Shown here: one piece after another, positions 8,994-20,469 of the stretch
Layout of the letters: every line of letters begins with the position of its first letter
Position numbering within the stretch: the stretch's first letter is position 1
NCBI RefSeq assembly: GCF_009905735.1
Contig: NZ_JAAALE010000005.1
Coordinates: 124,001-188,000 of the forward strand
Direction of reading: 5' to 3'
Length of the DNA stretch: 64,000 nucleotides
Source of the DNA: Porphyrobacter sp. SLTP
Lineage (GTDB): Bacteria > Pseudomonadota > Alphaproteobacteria > Sphingomonadales > Sphingomonadaceae
The notes under the pieces: model-generated
Databases searched by the model: none
Told to the model about the DNA's origin: nothing
What the model saw: only the letters and a program-made list of their open reading frames with translations
Translations under genes and position numbers: made by a program

Positions 8994-9788
8994 ATGGCGA
9001 GCAATGGTACGAGCTTTGAGCGGTTGGCGCTGCTCGCGTCGGACACGGCACGCGCGCAGGAAGCCCATGATGCGCTGCTGAGCCAGGGCGACTGGGTGCC
9101 ACTCGACGAGGCCGATGCCGTCGTCGTGCTCGGCGGTGACGGGTTCATGCTTCAGACCCTGCACGCGATGCTCGATGCGGGCCGCGTGATCCCGGCCTTC
9201 GGGATGAACCTTGGCACGGTCGGGTTCCTGATGAACCGGTATGACCGGCGCGCGGCGATTGCCACGCGGGTCAACAAGGCGCGCCACTGGACAATCTCGC
9301 CCTTGCGGGTCGAGGCGGTGACGCAGGACGGCGAAACCCATGTGATGAGCGCGATCAACGAAATCTCGCTGCTGCGCGAAACCCGTCAGACCGCGAAGAT
9401 TGAAGTCACCGTGGGTGACCGGGTGCGGATTCGGGAGCTCGTGTGTGACGGGGTGCTGGTGGCGACGCCTGCGGGATCGACCGCCTATAACCTTTCGGCC
9501 AATGGCCCGATCCTGCCGCTGGACAGCAAGATGCTGGCGCTGACCCCGATCAGCCCGTTCCGCCCGCGACGCTGGAAGGGGGCGATCCTACCGGACCGGA
9601 TGAAGATCGTCCTGCGCGTGCTCGACCCGGCCAAGCGCCCGGTGGCCGCAGTCGCCGACCAGAAGGAACTGCGCGACATCGCCGAAGTCCGGCTCGAAAT
9701 CGCGCAGGACAGCGCCCTCACGCTGCTGTTCGATCCGGGCCAGAGCCTTGAGGAACGGATCGTGGCCGAGCAGTTCATCACGGCGTAG
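8994..9788 (+). CDS. nadK: NAD kinase
   Basis: This 264-residue enzyme phosphorylates NAD to NADP. The diagnostic GGDG is at 47-50 (VVLGGDGFML), followed by FGMNLGTVGFL and the second signature TPAGSTAYN. The length matches short proteobacterial NAD kinases. GGAGGG lies seven bases before the ATG. The gene stands alone upstream of tRNA-Asn. Confidence 0.97.
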   Translation: MASNGTSFERLALLASDTARAQEAHDALLSQGDWVPLDEADAVVVLGGDGFMLQTLHAMLDAGRVIPAFGMNLGTVGFLMNRYDRRAAIATRVNKARHWTISPLRVEAVTQDGETHVMSAINEISLLRETRQTAKIEVTVGDRVRIRELVCDGVLVATPAGSTAYNLSANGPILPLDSKMLALTPISPFRPRRWKGAILPDRMKIVLRVLDPAKRPVAAVADQKELRDIAEVRLEIAQDSALTLLFDPGQSLEERIVAEQFITA

Positions 9789-9865
9789 TTTTTCCCAAAG
9801 CCACGCCGCCTTGCGATCACGTTGCGTGCAATGGGGCGAACGAGCGATAGCCGTTCAAAACCCTC

Positions 9866-9894
9866 TTGCAATCATCCCCACCGCCCCATATAGG
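9866..9894 (+). promoter_or_regulatory. sigma70-type promoter of tRNA-Asn
   Basis: A TTGCAA at 9866-9871 and TATAGG at 9889-9894 are separated by exactly 17 bases. Transcription would start near 9901, about 33 bases before the tRNA. Seen by eye; not tested. Confidence 0.65.
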
Positions 9895-9933
9895 CGCGCT
9901 TCCGCTCTTCCTGAGACCGCTTGGAAGAGTTGC

Positions 9934-10008
9934 TCCCCGATAGCTCAGCGGTAGAGTAGGTGACTGTTAATCACTTGGCCGTAGGTTCGAATCCTACTCG
10001 GGGAGCCA
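9934..10008 (+). tRNA. tRNA-Asn (anticodon GTT)
   Basis: A 75-base cloverleaf with encoded CCA. The acceptor arm TCCCCGA pairs with TCGGGGA, followed by discriminator G. The D-arm is AGCTCAGCGGTAGAGT, the anticodon loop CTGTTAA holds GTT at 9966-9968, and the T-arm contains GGTTCGAATCC. Confidence 0.98.
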
Positions 10009-10227
10009 ACTTCCTTTCTCAGAAAGTCAGCTTCGTTCCCGAAGGTCCCTGCGTCGTGTGAGGGTCGCGCGGTGGATCGCCGGTTGGGCGATGGGGCATC
10101 GGGTGCTGACTGACCGGGGGTGCTAGAACGCCCGGGCCACTTCAAAGACGCGGCGCGGATTTGCTCTTCGGTTTTCACATAGATCAGTTTATTGCTACGC
10201 GCCTCTCCCCGCCGTCAGGAGGCGCAT

Positions 10228-10368
10228 ATGGCAGCGACTGATGAACCGACCCCCCACAAGCGTGCGCGCACAAAGTCGGCCCGCAAGGCCGCAGAGGACA
10301 AGCTGGCGCAGGAATCGCTGGAGGCCAAGATCACGAAGCCGGACTCATCAGACGGCGAGCAGGCCTAG
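10228..10368 (+). CDS. 46-residue charged small protein
   Basis: A short frame starts with ATG at 10228, preceded by a strong AGGAGG at optimal spacing, and ends with TAG at 10366-10368. The product (MAATDEPTPHKRARTKSARK...) is strongly charged: a Lys/Arg/Ala-rich first half and an acidic C-terminus ending DGEQA. It has no membrane segment and no cysteine. I do not recognise a family. The ribosome-binding site and codon use argue it is real. It lies in the gap between tRNA-Asn and the convergent permease gene. Confidence 0.65.
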   Translation: MAATDEPTPHKRARTKSARKAAEDKLAQESLEAKITKPDSSDGEQA

Positions 10369-10418
10369 CGGCCTGGTGATGATCCGGGATGGGTTGCCGC
10401 TGCTACCCCATCTGCCGC

Positions 10419-11174
10419 CTAAACGCCGATCAGCAGCCGTACACCGACCACCAGGACCAGCAGCGCGGTCAGCCAGCGGATCCACTGCGGCGGAAGCACG
10501 CGGGTCGCCATCAGGCTACCCACCTGCCCTCCGATCACCACCGCGATCAGCAAGGGCAGCGCCGCGCCAAGCGCCTGCCCGAACAGATCGGGGCCGTTCT
10601 TTACCATCTGCCCGGCCAGCCCGAACAGCGAATTGACGAGAATGAACAGGCTCGCCGTCGCCGCGATCCCGCGGGCTTCGTGCCAGCGTGCAAGATGCAG
10701 CAGGGGGCTGAGGAAAATCCCGCCGCCGATCCCCACCAACCCGGCAAAATAGCCGAGCGGCGCGGCGGCGAGCGGCATCCACCGCGCGAAGCGGGTCGGC
10801 GCGCCCTCGGCATTTTCTCGCACTGGCACCAGCATGAAAAGGCTGGTCAGCACCAGACTGGCACCCAGCAGCGTCAGGAAGGTCGCCTCCTTGATCGGGG
10901 TCAGCCCGCCAAGGAAGCTGGCCGGCGCGCCGAGTGCCACGATCACCAGCGCCTTTTTCCACGGGGTCAGCCCCGCGCGGGCGAAGCGGATCGAACCGCC
11001 GGTCACCACCACGATATTGCAGGCGAGCGAGACCAGCGGGAGCAGGCGGTAATCGAGCCCCGACAGCGCCAGCAGCGCCGAATAGGTCGACCCGCCGCCA
11101 AACCCCACGCTGGCATAGAGTAGCGCAGTGACCAGAAAGGCGAGCGCCAGGAGCGCCGGGACCGCCCCGATCAT
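10419..11174 (-). CDS. TauE/SafE-family membrane permease
   Basis: A 251-residue integral membrane protein with about eight hydrophobic segments in two repeated halves, each carrying a glycine-rich motif (ASVGFGGGS near the N-terminus, GLVGIGGGIFLSP in the second half). This is the pattern of the TauE/SafE (formerly DUF81) family of putative sulfite/organosulfonate or anion exporters. The substrate cannot be told from sequence or from neighbours. The ATG at 11174 follows an in-frame GTG at 11177. It lies just downstream of secA on the same strand. Confidence 0.88.
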   Translation of the reverse strand: MIGAVPALLALAFLVTALLYASVGFGGGSTYSALLALSGLDYRLLPLVSLACNIVVVTGGSIRFARAGLTPWKKALVIVALGAPASFLGGLTPIKEATFLTLLGASLVLTSLFMLVPVRENAEGAPTRFARWMPLAAAPLGYFAGLVGIGGGIFLSPLLHLARWHEARGIAATASLFILVNSLFGLAGQMVKNGPDLFGQALGAALPLLIAVVIGGQVGSLMATRVLPPQWIRWLTALLVLVVGVRLLIGV

Positions 11175-11217
11175 CACAGCCTCGCCCTCTGCCCCCGCCT
11201 AAGCCAGCGCGCGCCGG

Positions 11218-13980
<2,763 letters not shown>

Positions 13981-14100
13981 AGGGACAAACCTTTGATGCG
14001 GACGGCAGCCCGGCGTGCGGGCCCGAAACGGATAGGGGGAATGAGCGCGCGGCCTTCAGGCCCGGCACGCCGGAATCAGTGTGGAAACAGCAAAGCGCGC

Positions 14101-14385
14101 CTATTCGTAGGCGCGTTCGATACCCATCAGGACCGGCAGACGCAGCGCTTCAGGCTTGGCCGGCGCGCGGCGCGGCGCTTCGACCGCGCGGGTGGCGCTG
14201 ATCGTCGCGGGGGCAGGCTGCACCGCGACATGCTCGCCGCCAACCGCCTCATCGCCCGCCGCCGCCGCAATGCTGGAACCACAAGCCAGCGCTTCGGCCA
14301 AAGACGCCTGCGCCGGGCCGCCAAGAGCGACAAGGCCTGTAAGCAGGGCCAGAAAGGCAAGAAAACGCCGGGTCATCGTAAGCAT
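14101..14385 (-). CDS. small exported protein of unknown function
   Basis: A 94-residue frame begins with a clear signal peptide (TRRFLAFLALLTGLVALGGPAQA) and continues as an alanine/proline-rich mature part with one cysteine. Two starts are possible, ATG 14385 or ATG 14376, neither with a strong ribosome-binding site. It lies 120 bases upstream of secA on the same strand. No family recognised; the signal peptide is the main evidence that it is real. Confidence 0.55.
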   Translation of the reverse strand: MLTMTRRFLAFLALLTGLVALGGPAQASLAEALACGSSIAAAAGDEAVGGEHVAVQPAPATISATRAVEAPRRAPAKPEALRLPVLMGIERAYE

Positions 14386-14463
14386 AGATAGGGAATCGCG
14401 CGCGTTTCGTCCACCTGATTTGCGGATTTACGCCGCCGCCGCCCCCGCCTAGAGGCGCTTGCC

Positions 14464-15690
14464 ATGGATATCGCACGCTCGCCCCTCGCTCGCCCCTTCC
14501 CTGAACTGCCCCCGATCGCGGGCGTCACGCTGCGCGTTGCACGTGCACAGTACAAGACGTGGGACCGCTGTGACCTGACCTTTGCCGAACTGGCCGAAGG
14601 CACCAGCGTCGCGGGCGTCTTCACCAAGAGCGCCTGTGCCTCGTCCGAGGTTGAACTGGGGCGCGAGGCGGTGAAGCTGGGCCGTGCGCGGGCGCTGATC
14701 GTCAATGCGGGCAATTCGAACGCCTTCACCGGCTGGCGCGGACGTGAGGCGGTCGAGGCGATCCAGGCGCAGGTGAGCGCGGCCTTGGGCTGCGGCGTGG
14801 ACGAGGTTTTCGTGTCCTCCACTGGCGTGATCGGCGTGCCGCTGCCCAAGGACAAGGCGCGCGCCGGAATCGAAGCCGCTCTCGTGGCAGAGCCCTGCGG
14901 CTGGGAGGATGCCACCAACGCGATCGGCACCACCGATACCTTCGCCAAGGGCGCCGGTGCCTCGGCGATGATTGGCGACACCCGCGTCGAACTCGCCGGG
15001 ATCATCAAGGGCAGCGGCATGATCGCGCCCGATATGGCGACGATGCTCGGCTATGTTTTCACCGATGCCAACGTGGCCCCGGCCTTCCTCCAAGACGCGC
15101 TCGAACGCGCCAATGCGGCGACATTCAGCTGCATCACGGTCGATGGCGACACCTCGACCAGCGATACGGTGATGGTGTTCGCGACCGGACAGGCCGGCAA
15201 TGCGCGGATCGACAGCTGGGACAGCCCCGGCGCTGATGCCTTTGCGGCGGCGCTGGCCGATGTGTGCCGTCAGCTTGCCCAGCTGGTGGTGCGTGACGGA
15301 GAAGGCGCGGCGAAATTCATCACTATCCGCGTGAGCGGCGCGGCCAGTGATGGCAGCGCGCGGCGCATCGGACTCGCCATCGCCAATTCGCCGCTCGTGA
15401 AGACCGCGATTGCCGGTGAGGACGCGAACTGGGGCCGCGTGGTCATGGCAGTCGGCAAGGCGGGCGAACCGGCCGATCGGGACAAGCTCTCGATCGCGTT
15501 CGGCGGAGTCTGGGCCGCGCGCGACGGCTTGCCAGTCGAAGGCTATGACGAAGCCCCGGTGACCGCTCACCTGAAGGGCGAAGATATCGACATCGCCGTC
15601 GATCTCGGCCTCGGCGAAGGCCGCGCCACGGTGTGGACCTGCGATCTCACCCACGGCTACATCGCGATCAACGCGGATTACCGTTCATGA
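14464..15690 (+). CDS. argJ: bifunctional ornithine acetyltransferase / N-acetylglutamate synthase
   Basis: This 408-residue enzyme makes N-acetylglutamate and recycles the acetyl group from N-acetylornithine in arginine synthesis. The conserved autocleavage site is visible in KGSGMIAPDMATMLGY; Thr193 becomes the N-terminal nucleophile of the beta chain. NAGNSNAFTG at 81-90 is also characteristic. Presence of ArgJ implies the cyclic acetyl pathway. The stop overlaps the next gene by ATGA. Confidence 0.97.
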   Translation: MDIARSPLARPFPELPPIAGVTLRVARAQYKTWDRCDLTFAELAEGTSVAGVFTKSACASSEVELGREAVKLGRARALIVNAGNSNAFTGWRGREAVEAIQAQVSAALGCGVDEVFVSSTGVIGVPLPKDKARAGIEAALVAEPCGWEDATNAIGTTDTFAKGAGASAMIGDTRVELAGIIKGSGMIAPDMATMLGYVFTDANVAPAFLQDALERANAATFSCITVDGDTSTSDTVMVFATGQAGNARIDSWDSPGADAFAAALADVCRQLAQLVVRDGEGAAKFITIRVSGAASDGSARRIGLAIANSPLVKTAIAGEDANWGRVVMAVGKAGEPADRDKLSIAFGGVWAARDGLPVEGYDEAPVTAHLKGEDIDIAVDLGLGEGRATVWTCDLTHGYIAINADYRS

Positions 15691-16481
15691 GCGCGCTCGA
15701 TGATGAAATCCGCGATCTGATGCGCTTCGCCGCGCAGCGATCGATGCTGCCGCGCTTCCGCCAACTGGCCGCGCACGAAGTTGAGATGAAGGGCGCGGAC
15801 GATCCCGTCACCATCGTTGACCGCGAGGTCGAAGCCTTCCTCACCGAAGCGCTGACCAAGCTTGCCCCCGGTGTCGCGGTGGTGGGCGAAGAAGCGGTGC
15901 ACGCGGACAAGAGCGTGCTCGATCACCTCTCCGGCCAATGCTGGATCATCGATCCGCTCGATGGAACGGCGAACTTCGCCGAAGGCAAGGAGCCATTCGG
16001 GATCATCATCGCACTGGCCGATGCGGGCCGCGCCGTCGCGGGGTGGATCTATGATCCGAACAAGGACCGCTTTTGCCATACGCGGGCGGGCGAAGGCGCT
16101 TTCGTCAATGGTGAGCGGATTGCAGCGCGCACGACCGGGCAGGATCGCCCCGTCTCCGCCGTCAGCCGCATTTTCCTCACCCCCGAGCAATCTGCGATGG
16201 TCGATGCGAAACTCGCGCCGCACTACACGCTGGTCGACATTCCGCGCTGCGCCGCCGAACAATATCCGCGCCTCGCCCTGGGCGAGAACGATGTCTCAAG
16301 CTTCAAGCGCACGCTGGCGTGGGATCACGCTGCGGGCATTCTCTGGCTTAACGAAGCGGGTGGCAAGGCCGCGCGGCTCGACGGCAGCGAATACCGGGTC
16401 GACGAGGCTGACAAGCCCGGGCTTGTCGGCGCGTCGAGCCCCGCGATCTGGGACGAATTTGTCGCGCGGGTGCTGGGGTGA
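15687..16481 (+). CDS. inositol-monophosphatase-family phosphatase (possibly histidinol-phosphatase)
   Basis: The 264-residue product has the metal-binding motifs of the IMPase superfamily: GEE at 67-69, DPLDGT at 89-94 and WDHAAG beginning at W212. Members act on inositol phosphates, PAP or histidinol phosphate (HisN). Its coupling to argJ through an ATGA overlap makes an amino-acid biosynthetic role such as histidinol-phosphatase plausible, but sequence alone does not decide it. The ATG at 15687 was chosen over an upstream in-frame start because of that overlap. Confidence 0.88.
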   Translation: MSALDDEIRDLMRFAAQRSMLPRFRQLAAHEVEMKGADDPVTIVDREVEAFLTEALTKLAPGVAVVGEEAVHADKSVLDHLSGQCWIIDPLDGTANFAEGKEPFGIIIALADAGRAVAGWIYDPNKDRFCHTRAGEGAFVNGERIAARTTGQDRPVSAVSRIFLTPEQSAMVDAKLAPHYTLVDIPRCAAEQYPRLALGENDVSSFKRTLAWDHAAGILWLNEAGGKAARLDGSEYRVDEADKPGLVGASSPAIWDEFVARVLG

Positions 16482-16483
16482 AG

Positions 16484-16547
16484 CGTCATCCCGGCAAAAG
16501 CCGGGATCGCTGGCCTCAAGCGGTCCCGGGTCAGGCCCGGGACGACG
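16484..16547. repeat. palindromic intergenic repeat pair (CGTCRTCCCGG type)
   Basis: Two inverted arms, 16484-16511 and 16519-16547, each read CGTC(A/G)TCCCGG...CCGGGA(T/C)CGCT outward to inward, and each is itself palindromic. The whole fills the gap between two convergent genes. It resembles the repeat at 59533-59621 in design. It could also work as a bidirectional terminator. Confidence 0.75.
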
Positions 16548-16553
16548 GCCTGA

Positions 16554-16874
16554 TCAAAGCTCGCTTTCGAGCCAGGCCTTGAGCTGCCCCTTGGGCGCTG
16601 CGCCGAGCTTGCGCGCGACCGCTTCGCCGTTCTTGAACAGCACCATCAGCGGGATCGACTGCACGCCCATCTGCGCGGCGATATCGGTGTTCTCCATGAT
16701 GTCGATCTTGGCGATCTTCACCTGACCGGCGAGCTCATCGCTGATCTCTTCCAGCGCGGGCGCGATCATCTTGCAGGGGCCGCACCAGTCAGCCCAGAAA
16801 TCCACCAGCACGGGGGTGTCGCTGTCCAGCACATCGGCCTGAAAGCTTGCATCGGTCACGTTGACGGTTGCCAT
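16554..16874 (-). CDS. trxA: thioredoxin
   Basis: This 106-residue cytosolic dithiol reductase has the active site WCGPC at 30-34 and the cis-proline segment SIPLMVLF. Its length is that of TrxA. The ATG at 16874 follows AGGAGA; an upstream extension to 17045 reads into addA and is not real. It lies 70 bases downstream of addA on the same strand, an arrangement common in alphaproteobacteria, and is probably the last gene of the divL-addA operon. Confidence 0.97.
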   Translation of the reverse strand: MATVNVTDASFQADVLDSDTPVLVDFWADWCGPCKMIAPALEEISDELAGQVKIAKIDIMENTDIAAQMGVQSIPLMVLFKNGEAVARKLGAAPKGQLKAWLESEL

Positions 16875-16944
16875 TTCGAATTCTCCTTTGCCGACGACCA
16901 TAAGAGCGCCGGTCATGTGAATGCAATCTAATGCGCAGGGCTGT

Positions 16945-19900
16945 TCACTCAATATCGAGCGGCAACAAGGATTGCTGCGCGGTCTGCAACGCGTTCTTGT
17001 GCGCCGCCAGCGCCTCGGGCGGCAGATCGAACAGCACCGGCGCATGGGTGTAGAGCACGCCCGCGCGCACCTCGCGGCCCGGATAGATCACCTCCAGCGC
17101 GGCGACATAGGCCGCCATCTGGCGCAGCGTGGCAACCGGGATTGCGGCGAGGCTAGCGGGCGGGCGGCGGGTGGTCTTGAAATCGACCACGGTGATGCGC
17201 GTCTCCTCGATCAACAGCCGGTCCACCGTGCCGGCCACGACCACGCCATCGACCGTCGCGGCGAGCGGCACTTCGGGGAGCGCTTGAGGGGAGAAGATTG
17301 CGGCGAATGCCGAGTGATCGAGCACGGCCAGCGCAGCGGCCAGCATTTCGTCCCGAAGTGCGCCGTCGAGATCGCCCGCCTGCCGTTCGAGCCAGCCGCG
17401 CGCCGCGGCCTCGCGGTCAGCCTCAGCGACATCGGGCAGCCGTTCGAGCAGCGTATGGATCAGGCTCCCACGCCGGGCCGCATGGCGCGCGGCTTCGGGT
17501 GGCAGTGGCGGTGCGGCCCCGCCCTCCTCGCCTGCGCTCGATGGCGCCAGCGGGCGCGGTGGGCGCGGTTCGGGGCCAATCGGCGCGGTGATCCAGCGCG
17601 GCAATTCAGGCGGTGCGGCAGGTGCGGTGTCGGCATCGTCCGGCACCAGTGGCTCGGCCCGCTCACCCCACTCCTTGCGCCATTGCCACACCGGATCGGC
17701 GATCTCCTCACCCTCGAACAGCGGCGCGAGGCGGGCGTACCAGCTGTCGTCGTGGGGCACGCCTTTCTTCGCCTCGTTCTTGTTGAGCGACCCGCCGATG
17801 AACAGCGCTTCCTCCGCGCGGGTCAGCGCCACGTAGAGCAAGCGCCAATGCTCCTGCAAAACCGCCGCCTTCTTGGCTTCCTCGGCCTCAGCGATCCGGC
17901 CCTTCCTTTCGTCCTTGCCGAGCGGCGGGAGCGGCACTTCGCGCTTGCGATCACCCATCTGGCCGAGGGGATCATCATCCAGCGCCAGATCGCCCGCTTC
18001 CCCCGGCGCGCCGGTGGCATCGGCGAGGATCACGATCGGGGCCTGAAGCCCCTTTGAGCCATGCACCGTCATCACCCGCACCTGCCCGGAGCCGCTGTCG
18101 GAATCGCGCTTCAGATCGCCCGTTCCGGCATCGAACCATGCGAGGAAGCCCGACAGGCTCGGCCAATACTCGGCCTCATAGGCGAAAGCGGCGTTGATCA
18201 GCTCGTCGAGCGGATCATTGGCCTCGGCCCCCAGCCGTTCGACCAGCCGCGCCCGCCCCTGCCACGGGCCGGTCAGCAGCCACACGATCAGCGCCTGCGG
18301 GGTCTGGTAGTCGGCGCGGCGCAGCAAGTCCCGCAGCTTCTCCGCCGTGGCGGCAACGTCAGGCGGTGCGTCCTTGCGCTTTAGGTGATCCCACAACCGC
18401 ATCTTCTCGGGCCGCGGCACGTAGGCGAGGATATCATCCTGGCTCCACCCCACCAGCGGCGAAGCGAGCAAGTTGGCGAGGCTCAGATCGTCCTGCGGCT
18501 GCGCGGCGAAGCGCAGCGCGGCGAGCACATCCTTCACCGCCAGCGGCGCGCCCAGCCGCAGCCGGTCGACCCCCGCCACCGGCACGCCGCGCGCATAAAG
18601 CTTGGCGACGATCTGCGCTGCGAGTTCCTTTCTCTGACGCACGAGGACCATGATGTCGCCCGCCTGCGCATGGCGGCGCGTGCCCTTGGCGAGCACAAAG
18701 GGTTCATCGGTCAGCCAGCGCTGCACCTGATTGGCGATGCGTTCCGCCAGCAGCGTGTCGTGCCGGGGCAGCCAGTCGCGGTTCTCGCTCTCTTCGGCCT
18801 CGTCCTCGTCGTCCTGCCCTTCACCCTGCTTGGGTGCGACCGGCGGCCAAAGCGTGACGAGTCCGGGCCGCTGAGCGCCGACATGGGGCGCGGGGTCCTT
18901 GTCCAACCCGAACGCGGTAAAGCCCAGCATTCCGATCATGCGGTTGACGAAGCCGAGCACGATGTCGGCCGTGCGGAACGAATGGCCGAGGTCGAGATCC
19001 TGCCAACCCGGCTCCCGCCGATTGACCCGGCCCTGACGGATGCCTTGCTGCGCGGCGGTGATGCGGCCGTGCACACGCTCCTTGGCGCGGGCGAAGTTTT
19101 CCGGGCTGGTGCCCTGAAAGCCGAAGATCGCCTGCTTGTAATCGCCCACGGTGAAGATCGTGCGAAGCTTGTCCCCGCGCGCGCCTTCACCGCTGAAGAA
19201 GTCGTCGATCAGCGCTTCGACGATGTCCCACTGGCTGCGGTTGGTGTCCTGCGCTTCGTCGATCAGGATGTGGTCGAAATGACGGTCGAGCTTGTACCGG
19301 ATCCAGGCCGCCGCCTCTGACTTGTCGAGCAAAGCGGCGGCCTTGCGGATCAGGTCGGAGAAATCGAGCAAGCCCTCGCGGGCCTTGCGGGCCTCCCACT
19401 TGAGCGCGAAGGCGCGCCCGATCTCGAGCGCCGAGGTCACGATTTCGGCGCAGGCGAGGAGCGCACGGCGGTCTTCGTAAAGCGTCAGCGCCTCGGCAAT
19501 ATCCTCCTGCCACTCGGGCAAGTCAGGTTCGATCTTGGCCGCACCGTCCATCTTGCGAGGGGTCCCGTCGGCCTTGAGGACGGTCTTGCGAAACTGCTCT
19601 GTCACAGCGATCCGATCCGTCAGATCAAGTGTCAGCCAATGCCGGATGAAGGCGGCGCTCTCCTGCCCCGTCTTGGCCTTCCAGCCATCAAGCGCAGGCA
19701 GCATCGCGGCGAGCACGTCGTCCGGGAAGAGATCGGGATGCAGTGGCTCGTTCGCCCAAGCCTCGTCGGCGTCGGCAGGAATGCCGAGTGTCTGGCGCAC
19801 GCGCCCGGCCATCGGCGATTGCCAACCGGACGGCCCTTCCCACATGTCCTGCGCTTCGGCGGCGCGCATCAGCCACTTGTGGAGCGCCGCAGGGTCCTTG

Positions 19901-20469
19901 CGCGTCGTGAACAGTTCGATGCCGTCGAGCACCCGCACATCATTCGTGCGCTCGGCCTCTTCGAACAGATCGGTGAGCACGTCGCGGCTGAGCATTTCGC
20001 GGCTGCGATCATCCAGCACACGCGTGCCGGGGGCGAGGCCCGCTTCCTCGGGGAAGTTGCCGATCAGAAATTGCGCAAAGGCGTGGATGGTATCGATCCG
20101 CAGGCCGCCGCCGGGGCAATCGAGCACGCTTGCAAACAGGCTCCGCGCGCGCTCCTGCGTGGCGGGGCCGATATCCGCGCCGAGGAACTTCAGCTCCTTG
20201 CCCAGTGTTACCGCATCCAGCCGCACCCACCGCGCCAGCACCGCGTTGATGCGGTTCGCCATCTCGGCCGCGCCCGCCTTGGTGAACGTCAGGCACAGGA
20301 TCTGCGATGGCGCGACATCCTCGCGCAAGAGCAACCTGAGCACCCGCGCCGACAGCACCTGCGTCTTGCCCGTCCCCGCCGAGGCCGAGAGCCAGACGTT
20401 GTCCTCCGGGTCCGCTGCCAGCAGCTGGTTATCCATCAACGGAAAGACGGAGCCGTTCGCGCCGCTCAT
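16945..20469 (-). CDS. addA: double-strand-break repair helicase-nuclease subunit AddA
   Basis: This 1174-residue subunit is the UvrD-like helicase and nuclease of AddAB, the RecBCD-like complex that resects DNA ends for RecA. Walker A lies in SASAGTGKT (28-36). The helicase motif [13 protein letters not shown] and the late motif [15 protein letters not shown] are clear. The C-terminal PD-(D/E)XK nuclease ends with [11 protein letters not shown]. The ATG at 20469 overlaps the addB stop by ATGA; the frame is open 17 codons upstream into addB, but that is not used. Confidence 0.95.
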   Translation of the reverse strand: MSGANGSVFPLMDNQLLAADPEDNVWLSASAGTGKTQVLSARVLRLLLREDVAPSQILCLTFTKAGAAEMANRINAVLARWVRLDAVTLGKELKFLGADIGPATQERARSLFASVLDCPGGGLRIDTIHAFAQFLIGNFPEEAGLAPGTRVLDDRSREMLSRDVLTDLFEEAERTNDVRVLDGIELFTTRKDPAALHKWLMRAAEAQDMWEGPSGWQSPMAGRVRQTLGIPADADEAWANEPLHPDLFPDDVLAAMLPALDGWKAKTGQESAAFIRHWLTLDLTDRIAVTEQFRKTVLKADGTPRKMDGAAKIEPDLPEWQEDIAEALTLYEDRRALLACAEIVTSALEIGRAFALKWEARKAREGLLDFSDLIRKAAALLDKSEAAAWIRYKLDRHFDHILIDEAQDTNRSQWDIVEALIDDFFSGEGARGDKLRTIFTVGDYKQAIFGFQGTSPENFARAKERVHGRITAAQQGIRQGRVNRREPGWQDLDLGHSFRTADIVLGFVNRMIGMLGFTAFGLDKDPAPHVGAQRPGLVTLWPPVAPKQGEGQDDEDEAEESENRDWLPRHDTLLAERIANQVQRWLTDEPFVLAKGTRRHAQAGDIMVLVRQRKELAAQIVAKLYARGVPVAGVDRLRLGAPLAVKDVLAALRFAAQPQDDLSLANLLASPLVGWSQDDILAYVPRPEKMRLWDHLKRKDAPPDVAATAEKLRDLLRRADYQTPQALIVWLLTGPWQGRARLVERLGAEANDPLDELINAAFAYEAEYWPSLSGFLAWFDAGTGDLKRDSDSGSGQVRVMTVHGSKGLQAPIVILADATGAPGEAGDLALDDDPLGQMGDRKREVPLPPLGKDERKGRIAEAEEAKKAAVLQEHWRLLYVALTRAEEALFIGGSLNKNEAKKGVPHDDSWYARLAPLFEGEEIADPVWQWRKEWGERAEPLVPDDADTAPAAPPELPRWITAPIGPEPRPPRPLAPSSAGEEGGAAPPLPPEAARHAARRGSLIHTLLERLPDVAEADREAAARGWLERQAGDLDGALRDEMLAAALAVLDHSAFAAIFSPQALPEVPLAATVDGVVVAGTVDRLLIEETRITVVDFKTTRRPPASLAAIPVATLRQMAAYVAALEVIYPGREVRAGVLYTHAPVLFDLPPEALAAHKNALQTAQQSLLPLDIE

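Noticed and set aside
9945..10178. Minus-strand frame giving a protein with the segment SPSRIRTYG
   Set aside because: It is the antisense translation of tRNA-Asn, a well-known false-gene artefact.
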